Of a DNA stretch of 20,852 nucleotides, positions 1 to 4,814 are shown piece by piece. The notes beneath the pieces were generated by a model. That model worked only from the letters and a program-made list of their open reading frames with translations, was not told the DNA's origin and did no database searches. The position numbers and the translations under genes were made by a program. The stretch spans positions 1 to 20,852 of IMG/VR virus record IMGVR_UViG_3300027770_000300. One strand, given 5' to 3'. The DNA is from a virus. Numbering within the stretch: the stretch's first letter is position 1; each line of letters opens with the position of its first letter.

Positions 1-48
1 GCGGTGGCTAGCCAATTTGAGTGGGTTAGAGAATACACTTCCGGTTGA
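1..48 (+). CDS. C-terminal end of a truncated upstream CDS (candidate)
   Basis: The frame starting at base 1 is open for 15 codons (ending ...EYTSG) and stops at TGA 46-48, inside the -35 box of the first promoter. Several downstream genes have exactly this arrangement, with the -35 box of the next promoter built into their last codons, which is the main reason to accept so short a fragment. The start lies outside the window and the product cannot be named. Confidence 0.4.
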   Translation, partial: AVASQFEWVREYTSG

Positions 49-73
49 CAGGGTCTTAGGATCCTGCTATAAT
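45..73 (+). promoter_or_regulatory. Early sigma70 promoter P1
   Basis: TTGACA at 45-50 and TATAAT at 68-73 are separated by exactly 17 bp. The downstream bases TATAATACACACATAGACAG recur at the other early promoters. It drives the genes at 110 and 321. Confidence 0.93.
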
Positions 74-109
74 ACACACATAGACAGCAACACACACTAG
101 GAGCAGAAG

Positions 110-310
110 ATGACAGTAATAACAGTAGCAGCGATGATAGAGGCATTGAGCCGTTTGCCCGGCGACGCAGAGTTGGTAGTGACCGAAAGCGGTTATTACT
201 GCTATGGCGAATTCGCAACGATCATGTTGCCAGAGCCTTACACACCGGACACAGAAGAGAATGTGCCCACTGTGATGTACCGCATTGGTCACAGTCACCA
301 ATCTTACTAA
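110..310 (+). CDS. Small early protein, 66 aa, unknown function
   Basis: This is the first gene behind promoter P1. The ATG at 110 follows an AGGAG Shine-Dalgarno at 99-103. The protein is 66 aa, acidic, with no membrane segment and no recognisable motif. A possible paired-Tyr segment (GYYCYGE) lies near residues 28-34. Its stop codon overlaps the Shine-Dalgarno of the next gene (309-314), so the two are co-transcribed and probably translationally coupled. Position and size fit an early phage accessory (host-takeover type) gene, but that is inferred from context only. Confidence 0.75.
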   Translation: MTVITVAAMIEALSRLPGDAELVVTESGYYCYGEFATIMLPEPYTPDTEENVPTVMYRIGHSHQSY

Positions 311-320
311 GGAGCAGACA

Positions 321-584
321 ATGGCCTCATATATGGACGCAGTGGCTGGTAACCACACCAGCCAACCTAACTATGACCCACGGCATGGTGGCCCCTATGA
401 TCGGGGCAGTGCCGACAGTTACTACGGTCGTGGATATCATCCGCACTACTTTGAAGGTGCCACAAGCACCACACCTCGTGTGGACTTGGAGAACATGACT
501 GCCGCTGAGATCACAGCCTACACCGCAGGCTTCAACGACAATGAATCGTTTGGTGAGAAAAAAGATTGGGGCAGTGACAAATAA
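321..584 (+). CDS. Small early protein, 87 aa, Tyr/Gly/His-rich N-terminal half
   Basis: The start at ATG 321 is chosen because AAGGAG (309-314) sits at the right distance; an in-frame GTG at 285 would lack a ribosome site and overlap the previous gene more deeply. The 87-aa product has a disordered-looking N-terminal half rich in Tyr, Gly, His and Asp, then a more ordered acidic segment with MTAAEITAYTAGFND near residues 55-70, resembling short helical motifs in phage proteins. No enzymatic motif is visible. It is the second gene of the P1 transcript, and the next promoter begins 3 bases after its stop. Confidence 0.78.
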   Translation: MASYMDAVAGNHTSQPNYDPRHGGPYDRGSADSYYGRGYHPHYFEGATSTTPRVDLENMTAAEITAYTAGFNDNESFGEKKDWGSDK

Positions 585-587
585 AGG

Positions 588-616
588 TTGACAAGGCTGT
601 CTATGTGCGTTATAAT
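588..616 (+). promoter_or_regulatory. Early sigma70 promoter P2 (drives the structured RNA)
   Basis: TTGACA 588-593, a 17-bp spacer, TATAAT 611-616. The expected start site near 622-625 falls right at the foot of the 21-bp helix that closes the RNA at 628-839. Confidence 0.93.
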
Positions 617-627
617 ACACACATAGA

Positions 628-839
628 CAGTTAGGAAAGAGTTAGAGGTTACCTGCATCGTTAGGTGAGTGATGGGATTATGGGTTTGAGCCCCGCCTTA
701 GCAGGCTACTCCTCCACTTACAAGATGGCAATCCGCAAGGAGAAGCAGACGAAATAGGCAGGCAGTAATGACGGCGATTGATCTGAGAGTAGCTAGCTCA
801 GAATTGATCAGCAAAGTTCCTCTAACTTTTTCCTAACTG
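628..839 (+). ncRNA. Structured RNA of unknown class, closed by a 21-bp terminal helix
   Basis: Bases 628-648 pair with 819-839 over 21 consecutive base pairs, with a single G-U wobble. Further stems found by eye: 652-656 with 758-762 (5 bp), 665-671 with 715-721 (7 bp, one wobble), 695-698 with 703-706, a short stem capped by a GCAA tetraloop at 732-741, and 779-783 with 806-810 stacked on 784-787 with 797-800 across a 5-nt bulge. No frame here gives a convincing protein. Promoter P2 starts transcription essentially at the 5' foot of the helix, and the 3' foot abuts the GGAG ribosome site of the gene at 846. The element sits inside what is otherwise the standard early leader (ACATAGACAG ... 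CTGGAGCACA), as if inserted there. I do not recognise the family. It could be a stand-alone ncRNA, a cis-regulatory leader, or a mobile RNA element. The outer helix is very reliable; the inner stems are tentative. Confidence 0.75.
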
Positions 840-845
840 GAGCAC

Positions 846-1079
846 ATGATGGCAATCGTACACAATGTTCAAGTCTACCCTATCTATGCTTTCCATGTGA
901 ATGATCACAAGGTGCTCGGAGAGGAAGAGTTCAAGACCCGTGAGGATGCACTCATGTGGGTGGAATCCTACAATCGACATCGTGACGTCTGGAACATAAA
1001 TGGCTGGCTTGAGGAAGGCAACGGCGTCGTTGCTGTCTACACTGGTGCCATTGATACGGTCTCTGGTGAGAATCTGTAA
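846..1079 (+). CDS. Small early protein, 77 aa, unknown function
   Basis: GGAG (839-842) precedes tandem start codons ATGATG at 846 and 849. The 77-aa protein resembles a small alpha/beta fold with a repeated Val/Tyr strand pattern (VYPIYAFHV, VVAVYTG) and a helix EDALMWVESYNRH; no family assigned. It is transcribed from P2 through the structured RNA, making that RNA its 5' leader. If the helix forms up to 839 it touches the first G of the ribosome site, so RNA folding or processing could affect its translation (inference). Confidence 0.75.
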   Translation: MMAIVHNVQVYPIYAFHVNDHKVLGEEEFKTREDALMWVESYNRHRDVWNINGWLEEGNGVVAVYTGAIDTVSGENL

Positions 1080-1090
1080 AGACCCTTTGG

Positions 1091-1119
1091 TTGACAAGGA
1101 CATTGTTTCCTGCTATAAT
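1091..1119 (+). promoter_or_regulatory. Early sigma70 promoter P3
   Basis: TTGACA 1091-1096, 17-bp spacer, TATAAT 1114-1119, followed by the shared ACACACAT start region. Drives the gene at 1153. Confidence 0.93.
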
Positions 1120-1152
1120 ACACACATGAACAGCAACACACTGGAGCACACA

Positions 1153-1518
1153 ATGGAAACAATGAACCGCTTAGAAGAACTGCAATGCATCTTCTGGGAT
1201 ATGTACAAGGATGCCTACGGTTTCCGCCCACGTGGCATCGACACATCCGCTTGGGATGAGTCCCAGTTCAACACAGAGTTTGACTACCTGGAACAGGTGA
1301 TCGGTGAAAACGAACGCAATCGTAAGATTGCCGAGCACCAGGCAGCACATGCCTTTGAGATGCGTGTCCAATCTATCCTAGCCTGCGGTGCTAAGGACCG
1401 TGAGATGGCCCTGCGTTGGATCCACGAAGCAGAAGGTTCTAACGGTGACGACGAGTTCCTGTGCTACCTGGTTGGCTTGCCCTATCGCTACTTTGTGGTT
1501 GACAAGGCTGCTGTTTGA
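1153..1518 (+). CDS. Early protein, 121 aa, with YKDAYGFRPRG motif
   Basis: The start at ATG 1153 follows GGAG at 1142-1145; a longer open frame from 1000 would run through promoter P3 and is rejected. The 121-aa protein begins with a helical segment (NRLEELQCIFWDMYKDAYGF) and the motif YGFRPRG near residues 22-28, which I recall from many short phage proteins of unknown function. A second helical part covers roughly residues 50-90, and the C-terminus carries FLCYLVGLPYRYF. The last codons contain the -35 box of the next promoter. No function is known to me. Confidence 0.82.
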   Translation: METMNRLEELQCIFWDMYKDAYGFRPRGIDTSAWDESQFNTEFDYLEQVIGENERNRKIAEHQAAHAFEMRVQSILACGAKDREMALRWIHEAEGSNGDDEFLCYLVGLPYRYFVVDKAAV

Positions 1519-1527
1519 CCTTATAAT
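1499..1527 (+). promoter_or_regulatory. Early sigma70 promoter P4, -35 inside upstream gene
   Basis: TTGACA 1499-1504 lies within the final codons of the preceding gene (stop 1516-1518); TATAAT 1522-1527; spacer 17 bp. Drives the genes at 1555 and 1773. Confidence 0.92.
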
Positions 1528-1554
1528 ACATACTTACACACTAAGGAGAACAGC

Positions 1555-1776
1555 ATGGGATATCGCGTAATGGACACCGTAGATCGTATGCGTGACAAGT
1601 ATGGTCCACGCAAAGGACTCGAAGGACCGTTCAACTTCTCAGGTCGTGTTCTGTACTACGACAACAAGGAAGGCATGTACTACGATCCCACTACTGACTT
1701 CTACGTAGAGCAAGAGGAGATGGACATGCTCAACACGGCGTTCATGGACATGTTTCGCAAGGCCGGTGCCCTGTGA
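1555..1776 (+). CDS. Small early protein, 73 aa, unknown function
   Basis: AAGGAG at 1543-1548 precedes the ATG. The 73-aa product is rich in Met, Asp and Tyr, with a short beta-like segment (GRVLYYDNKEGMYYD) followed by an amphipathic acidic helix ending in FMDMFRKAGAL. There is no catalytic or metal-binding motif. Its stop overlaps the GTG start of the next gene by four bases, indicating coupled translation. Confidence 0.77.
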   Translation: MGYRVMDTVDRMRDKYGPRKGLEGPFNFSGRVLYYDNKEGMYYDPTTDFYVEQEEMDMLNTAFMDMFRKAGAL

Positions 1777-1967
1777 TCGTCCTACAAGAGACCACCCGGT
1801 GGCCCGATGGGCAAGGTGGCAATCACATCTACATCTTCAAAGGCAAGCCCGGAGAACGAAGTGCAAGTGCCGTGGCCTACGTGCCACAAGGATCTAACAG
1901 GGTCTTCAAGTTCAAGACACCCTTGGTACTTGACCTAAAAGGCCGGACATTCAAACCGGTTGACTGA
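1773..1967 (+). CDS. Small early protein, 64 aa, GTG start
   Basis: A GTGA overlap with the preceding gene gives a GTG start at 1773, the only plausible initiation point. The 64-aa protein is basic and beta-rich (HIYIFKGKPG, RVFKFKTPLVLDLKGR), perhaps a small barrel-like fold. No family recognised. The terminal codons (GTT GAC TGA) include the -35 box of the next promoter. Confidence 0.65.
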   Translation: MIVLQETTRWPDGQGGNHIYIFKGKPGERSASAVAYVPQGSNRVFKFKTPLVLDLKGRTFKPVD

Positions 1968-1988
1968 ACCCTAGAACCCTGCTATAAT
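1960..1988 (+). promoter_or_regulatory. Early sigma70 promoter P5
   Basis: TTGACT 1960-1965 overlaps the stop codon of the upstream gene; TATAAT 1983-1988; spacer 17 bp. Drives the gene at 2008. Confidence 0.88.
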
Positions 1989-2007
1989 ACAATTTTAGGA
2001 GCAAACG

Positions 2008-2226
2008 ATGAAACTAATTACCGGACTAACCCACAAGCAAAAGGCCCTATGCGACATCATGTGGTCTCTAGAGGAATACAATGCTGTGGAAGCATTCATT
2101 GCTACCTTGCCTAAGGCAGAACGACTTGAGTGCCGCTCGTTAATACAGTTGATGATCATGGCCTTTGCCGATGAGATCACTGAGGTCAATGAGGCAAAAG
2201 AAATGCTTGACCAGTTCCGCATTTAG
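2008..2226 (+). CDS. Small early helical protein, 72 aa
   Basis: Start ATG 2008 lies behind AGGAG (1996-2000). The 72-aa protein looks all-helical: LTHKQKALCDIMWSLEEYNA, AFIATLPKAERLECRSLIQL, and a C-terminal EITEVNEAKEMLDQF. The pattern is reminiscent of short helical proteins common in phage early regions, but no function can be given. The -35 box of the next promoter is coded by its last residues. Confidence 0.78.
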   Translation: MKLITGLTHKQKALCDIMWSLEEYNAVEAFIATLPKAERLECRSLIQLMIMAFADEITEVNEAKEMLDQFRI

Positions 2227-2235
2227 TGTTATAAT
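2207..2235 (+). promoter_or_regulatory. Early sigma70 promoter P6
   Basis: TTGACC 2207-2212 inside the 3' end of the upstream gene; TATAAT 2230-2235; spacer 17 bp. Drives the membrane-protein operon 2255-2759. Confidence 0.85.
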
Positions 2236-2254
2236 ACATTTTTAGGAGATAGAG

Positions 2255-2356
2255 ATGCAACTGTTAAAAGAAACACTAGACTTTGCCATTATTGTAACTG
2301 TGGGCTCGCTTTGCTTGTTGCCTGTAGGTTACGCTATCGTATACATATTTTTGTAA
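2255..2356 (+). CDS. 33-aa single-span membrane peptide
   Basis: AGGAG (2244-2248) is followed by ATG 2255. The frame encodes 33 residues: a short polar start (MQLLKETLD) then a hydrophobic stretch from about residue 10 to 33 that can span a membrane once. It opens an operon of three small membrane-directed proteins downstream of P6. Its small size makes it tentative, but the ribosome site, promoter and neighbours are consistent. Confidence 0.6.
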   Translation: MQLLKETLDFAIIVTVGSLCLLPVGYAIVYIFL

Positions 2357-2365
2357 GAGGTCAAT

Positions 2366-2584
2366 ATGAAAGAACTAACCCTGGCCCTGGCAGCGGCCCT
2401 AGTAGGCATTGCCACCCTGCTGTTCCTATCCTTTGTGCTATCATGGCCTGTGATGATGCTGTGGAATGGCTGCTTCGTTGGTGCCATCGACGGCGTTAAA
2501 GAAGTCACATGGCTACAGGCTTGGGGACTACAGTTCCTATTTGGCCTGCTGTTCAAATCCACCCTAACCACTAAGAAGGATTGA
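2366..2584 (+). CDS. Small inner-membrane protein, 72 aa
   Basis: The ATG at 2366 follows AAGAGG just downstream of the previous stop. The 72-aa protein has a strongly hydrophobic N-terminal helix (residues 4-26), the motif SWPVMMLWNGCF around residues 26-37, and a second hydrophobic segment (WLQAWGLQFLFGLLF, about 49-63), ending in a polar tail. The W-P-V-M-x-L-W-N motif recurs in small phage membrane proteins I remember, none with a known role. It lies between two other small membrane or exported proteins, suggesting an envelope-directed operon. Confidence 0.78.
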   Translation: MKELTLALAAALVGIATLLFLSFVLSWPVMMLWNGCFVGAIDGVKEVTWLQAWGLQFLFGLLFKSTLTTKKD

Positions 2585-2585
2585 T

Positions 2586-2759
2586 ATGTTCTGGGCAATA
2601 GCACTCATTGGCATAGGAACCACAGCACCCAGCGTGACCTATGTGGGGCAGTTCCAGGAGCAGGCCACATGCCAGGTGGCTCTTCAGGATCTACAGAAGC
2701 AGGGGTTCAAATCCACCTGCGTTCAACTACAAGGGGCGAGTTCAACAACCAAGAAATAA
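2586..2759 (+). CDS. Small exported or membrane-anchored protein, 57 aa
   Basis: The ATG at 2586 starts one base after the previous stop. The product is 57 aa: an N-terminal hydrophobic segment (FWAIALIGIGTTAPSV) that looks like a signal or anchor, followed by a Gln-rich part with two cysteines (ATCQVAL and KSTCVQL), which could form a disulfide outside the cytoplasm. No lipobox is evident. The stop codon lies within the left arm of the stem-loop of the next cassette. Function unknown. Confidence 0.68.
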   Translation: MFWAIALIGIGTTAPSVTYVGQFQEQATCQVALQDLQKQGFKSTCVQLQGASSTTKK

Positions 2760-2820
2760 CCTTACCGCTAGCAGGGTTATTAACAGCACACTTGACAGGT
2801 GTGCTGTTCTGCGTTATAAT
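2755..2820 (+). promoter_or_regulatory. PeSL-like cassette A: stem-loop plus early promoter P7 with palindromic -35
   Basis: The arms 2755-2761 and 2775-2781 form a 7-bp stem. Then AGCACAC (2785-2791) and GTGTGCT (2799-2805) form a perfect 7-bp inverted repeat enclosing TTGACA (2792-2797). TATAAT is at 2815-2820, spacer 17 bp. The same organisation recurs at 3392-3456 and 4007-4069. As RNA, the hairpins could limit read-through; as DNA, the palindrome could be an operator (both inferred). Confidence 0.88.
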
Positions 2821-2845
2821 ACACACATAAACAAAAAGGAACTAT

Positions 2846-3019
2846 ATGTATAGCAAACGCAAATTAAGTAACGGACTAACACGTTGGGAAATGTTGTATA
2901 ATATTAAAATGGAATACGACACTAATAGTGCTTGCTACAAAATGACAGACGAGCAGCTGGTTGCTACTTATAACGAGCTGTTTAACTTTACACAAAAAGA
3001 CTTGACAACAGCAGACTAA
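2846..3019 (+). CDS. Small early protein, 57 aa
   Basis: AAGGAA (2836-2841) precedes ATG 2846 behind promoter P7. The 57-aa frame has an N-terminal basic segment (YSKRKLSNGLTRWEM), a Tyr/Asn-rich middle and an acidic helical C-terminal half (MTDEQLVATYNELFNFTQKD). No family is recognised. Its last codons hold the TTGACA of the next promoter. Base composition and codon choice in 2846-4022 look more AT-rich than in the flanking early genes, hinting at separate acquisition. Confidence 0.7.
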   Translation: MYSKRKLSNGLTRWEMLYNIKMEYDTNSACYKMTDEQLVATYNELFNFTQKDLTTAD

Positions 3020-3030
3020 ACTGCTATAAT
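3002..3030 (+). promoter_or_regulatory. Early sigma70 promoter P8, -35 inside upstream gene
   Basis: TTGACA 3002-3007, 17-bp spacer, TATAAT 3025-3030. The stop of the upstream gene (3017-3019) lies in the spacer. Drives the gene at 3057. Confidence 0.92.
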
Positions 3031-3056
3031 ACACACTTAAACACTAAGGAGCAAAG

Positions 3057-3395
3057 ATGTACAAACTAAATGCAACACTGCACACAAGCGGTGGCGGCTA
3101 TTGGAGCAACACTAAAGCGGCTGTAGAGATTACGGCATTGCAATTAAGCTATACAAACGACGAACTAGACTTTGGGGAGTTGCGTGTACGTTTTAATACA
3201 GCTACATGGGACACACACAAGCTAGGACTTATATATACAGACAAACAGTTTATGAGAGAGCTTAAAGAGCTGCTTACAGCTAAGGGCTTTGACGCTAGCG
3301 ATGTAAGCTACAGCGAGCAGGGTATGCAGGGGGATACTTACGTTAGCTGCGACGTGGGAGAACGTTTTATTAATACATTTATGCAAAACGCATAA
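3057..3395 (+). CDS. Early protein, 112 aa, unknown function
   Basis: AAGGAG (3046-3051) precedes the ATG. The 112-aa product has alternating strands and helices: beta-like segments in residues 1-50 (TLHTSGGGYWSN, ELRVRFNTATW), a helix FMRELKELLTAKGF around 62-75, and a C-terminal strand region with a cysteine (YVSCDVGERF). It seems a compact alpha/beta protein with no catalytic signature. It stands alone between P8 and cassette B, whose stem overlaps its stop codon. Confidence 0.8.
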   Translation: MYKLNATLHTSGGGYWSNTKAAVEITALQLSYTNDELDFGELRVRFNTATWDTHKLGLIYTDKQFMRELKELLTAKGFDASDVSYSEQGMQGDTYVSCDVGERFINTFMQNA

Positions 3396-3456
3396 CCCTT
3401 AAGGCTGTAGGGTTATTAGCAGCACACTTGACACGTGTGCTGCTTTGCGTTATAAT
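3392..3456 (+). promoter_or_regulatory. PeSL-like cassette B: stem-loop plus early promoter P9 with palindromic -35
   Basis: An 8-bp stem joins 3392-3399 and 3409-3416. AGCACAC (3421-3427) and GTGTGCT (3435-3441) enclose TTGACA (3428-3433); TATAAT 3451-3456; spacer 17 bp. The palindrome arms are identical to cassettes A and C; only the central base differs. Confidence 0.9.
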
Positions 3457-3485
3457 ACACACTTAAACACTAAACAGGAGCAGTT

Positions 3486-3764
3486 ATGCAAACACTAGCA
3501 AACACAACTACAGTTTTAAACATTGTAAATAAAATTGTAGGGGAACGTGCAAAATACGCAGACAGGGGCGTAAACAATACACGTTTACTAGCGTGGGATA
3601 TTAGCTACAGCGAAAACGTAGACGTACTAGTAAAAGAGATAAAAGACTTGTTTGCACTTGTGGGCTTTACTAACAGAGTTAAAGCAACAACAAGCGCATA
3701 TAAACACAACTGGAGAGAAGGCGGGCGTACATACTTACGCATTAACGCAAGCTACAACAAATAG
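3486..3764 (+). CDS. Early protein, 92 aa, unknown function
   Basis: CAGGAG (3475-3480) precedes ATG 3486. The 92-aa basic protein has an N-terminal helix (TTTVLNIVNKIVGERAKYAD), a strand WDISYSENVDVLV, a helix KEIKDLFALVGF and a C-terminal strand RTYLRINASYN. The helix-then-F/G-F arrangement is loosely like the middle of the gene at 3057 (ELKELLTAKGFDASDVSYSE against EIKDLFALVGFTNRV), so they might be distant paralogues. Function unknown. Confidence 0.78.
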   Translation: MQTLANTTTVLNIVNKIVGERAKYADRGVNNTRLLAWDISYSENVDVLVKEIKDLFALVGFTNRVKATTSAYKHNWREGGRTYLRINASYNK

Positions 3765-3776
3765 TAGAGTAAAGTG

Positions 3777-3825
3777 AAAGGGCTTTGCAACACAGGTTGA
3801 CAGCAGAGCCCTTTAGCGTTATAAT
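3777..3825 (+). promoter_or_regulatory. Variant cassette: hairpin enclosing -35, early promoter P10
   Basis: AAAGGGCT (3777-3784) and AGCCCTTT (3807-3814) form an 8-bp inverted repeat with TTGACA (3797-3802) in its loop; TATAAT is at 3820-3825, spacer 17 bp. The arm sequence differs from cassettes A-C, so the geometry is conserved but not the bases. Confidence 0.88.
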
Positions 3826-3851
3826 ACACACATAAACAAAAAGGAACACAT

Positions 3852-4022
3852 ATGAAACACTTAGTAATTGTTGCACAGTTTGCAAAAGACAGCGGAATGT
3901 CCCTAGTACAAACTATTAACTATTTAGGGGACAATTTTGAGGAATTGGACGCGGAACTTGCAAATGCATACGAGCTTACATACGAGGAACTTATGCAATT
4001 TGTAGAAACCCAGACAGCCTAA
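3852..4022 (+). CDS. Small acidic early protein, 56 aa
   Basis: AAGGAA (3841-3846) precedes ATG 3852. The 56-aa protein is mostly helical: a hydrophobic start (MKHLVIVAQFAKDSG), then MSLVQTINYLGDNFEELDAE, and a Glu/Tyr-rich end. The region around residues 14-28 could be a short helix-turn-helix-like element, but no recognised domain is visible. Its 3' end forms the left arm of cassette C's stem. Confidence 0.68.
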   Translation: MKHLVIVAQFAKDSGMSLVQTINYLGDNFEELDAELANAYELTYEELMQFVETQTA

Positions 4023-4069
4023 GGGTTATTACTAGCACACTTGACAAGTGTGCTGTTCTGCGTTATAAT
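4007..4069 (+). promoter_or_regulatory. PeSL-like cassette C: stem-loop plus early promoter P11 with palindromic -35
   Basis: AACCC (4007-4011) pairs with GGGTT (4023-4027). AGCACAC (4034-4040) and GTGTGCT (4048-4054) surround TTGACA (4041-4046); TATAAT 4064-4069; spacer 17 bp. Confidence 0.88.
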
Positions 4070-4096
4070 ACACACATACACTAAACGGAGCACTAG

Positions 4097-4426
4097 ATGA
4101 AACAAGTACTTGAAACTAAAGAGGCGGGACGCTTTGCTATCGCCGCAGTCTTAGACGCTCAGCGTCGTAACACTAACAACAAGAGCCTCTACACACAAGA
4201 ACAAATCCGCAAGGCCCTGAGTGTGCGAGATCTGCTAGACAGTGCCTTTTCCTACAAGAATCTCTACATTAACTACCGCAAGAAGTTTATAGCAGTTAAA
4301 GCAGAGGGAGCCCGTGCTAAAGATACCTTTGCCCTTGAGGTTGTTTTGGGCTTTGAGGCCAGCGGCCACAGTGTTGTTGCTACACAACAGGGCATCATTG
4401 TTAGACTTGACAGTGCCGCTGTTTGA
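4097..4426 (+). CDS. Early protein, 109 aa, unknown function
   Basis: CGGAG (4087-4091) precedes ATG 4097. The 109-aa basic protein starts with a helical region (GRFAIAAVLDAQRRN), continues with YTQEQIRKALSVRDLLDSAF, and ends in a beta-rich part (KFIAVKAEGARAKDTFALEVVLGF, then VVATQQGIIVRL). A small alpha/beta nucleic-acid-binding protein is possible from its charge, but no motif proves it. Codon use returns to that of the earlier part of the region. The -35 box of P12 is encoded by its last codons. Confidence 0.78.
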   Translation: MKQVLETKEAGRFAIAAVLDAQRRNTNNKSLYTQEQIRKALSVRDLLDSAFSYKNLYINYRKKFIAVKAEGARAKDTFALEVVLGFEASGHSVVATQQGIIVRLDSAAV

Positions 4427-4435
4427 ACTTATAAT
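4407..4435 (+). promoter_or_regulatory. Early sigma70 promoter P12, -35 inside upstream gene
   Basis: TTGACA 4407-4412, 17-bp spacer, TATAAT 4430-4435. The upstream stop TGA (4424-4426) lies in the spacer. Closely resembles P4 (1499-1527), including the GCTGTTTGA..TTATAAT context. Confidence 0.92.
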
Positions 4436-4462
4436 ACTTACTTACACACAAAGGAGCTAGAA

Positions 4463-4789
4463 ATGGAACAAGCAATCGTCAACGCCGCTATCCGCGAAGC
4501 CCAACAAGCCGCCGCCCAGGCCGCTCAGGACTACATCACCAAACACGGTGAAGATTGGTACTGCGGCTTTGCCTGGGTTAACGTCTACGAGAAAGGCTCA
4601 ACCAAACTGGGCCGCGCATTGATCAAAGCAGGCTTTAAGAAAGCCTACGGTGGCGGCCTGCAATGGTGGAACCCAAGTGGCCACGGTACCCAAAGCATGT
4701 CAGTGAAAGAAGCAGGTGCCTATGCGGCTGCAAAGATTCTAAAAGAACGTCTGGGTGTCACAGCATACGCAGGCGGTCGGGCAGATTGA
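4463..4789 (+). CDS. Conserved phage protein, 108 aa (EDWYCGFAWV / GGLQWWNPSG motifs)
   Basis: AAGGAG (4451-4456) precedes ATG 4463. The 108-aa protein has an Ala/Gln-rich N-terminal helix (residues 5-25), then EDWYCGFAWVNVY (about 30-42), KLGRALIKAGFKKAYGGGLQWWN (about 48-70) and a final Ala-rich helix. I recall proteins with these GF.WV and GGLQWWNP motifs from many phages of aquatic bacteria, all uncharacterised. A small hairpin separates it from the ATPase gene, which has no strong promoter of its own and may be read from P12. Confidence 0.82.
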   Translation: MEQAIVNAAIREAQQAAAQAAQDYITKHGEDWYCGFAWVNVYEKGSTKLGRALIKAGFKKAYGGGLQWWNPSGHGTQSMSVKEAGAYAAAKILKERLGVTAYAGGRAD

Positions 4790-4796
4790 ACATAGA

Positions 4797-4814
4797 CAGG
4801 GAGGCGACTCCCTG
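4797..4814 (+). promoter_or_regulatory. Intergenic hairpin with GCGA tetraloop
   Basis: CAGGGAG (4797-4803) and CTCCCTG (4808-4814) pair perfectly around GCGA, a GNRA tetraloop. Only two T residues follow, so this is more likely a partial terminator, processing site or mRNA-stabilising hairpin than a full terminator. TACAAT at 4816-4821 could be a weak -10 box, but no good -35 box accompanies it. Confidence 0.6.

Noticed and set aside
681-700. T-arm-like sequence GGGTTTGAGCCCC as a possible ordinary tRNA
   Set aside because: The stem is only three pairs around a six-base loop, and no acceptor, D or anticodon arm fits at the correct distances on either strand.
628-839. Group I intron as an explanation of the structured RNA
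   Set aside because: No convincing P3/P7 core or G-binding site was found by eye, the length is at the lower limit, and the 21-bp terminal helix is not typical. It is not fully excluded without a covariance search.
1000-1152. Longer version of the 121-aa gene starting at 1000
   Set aside because: It would read through promoter P3 and overlap the 77-aa gene; ATG 1153 has a proper ribosome site.
2700-2725. GGTTCAAATCC resembling a tRNA T loop
   Set aside because: It lies inside the 57-aa coding sequence at 2586-2759, and no other tRNA parts surround it.
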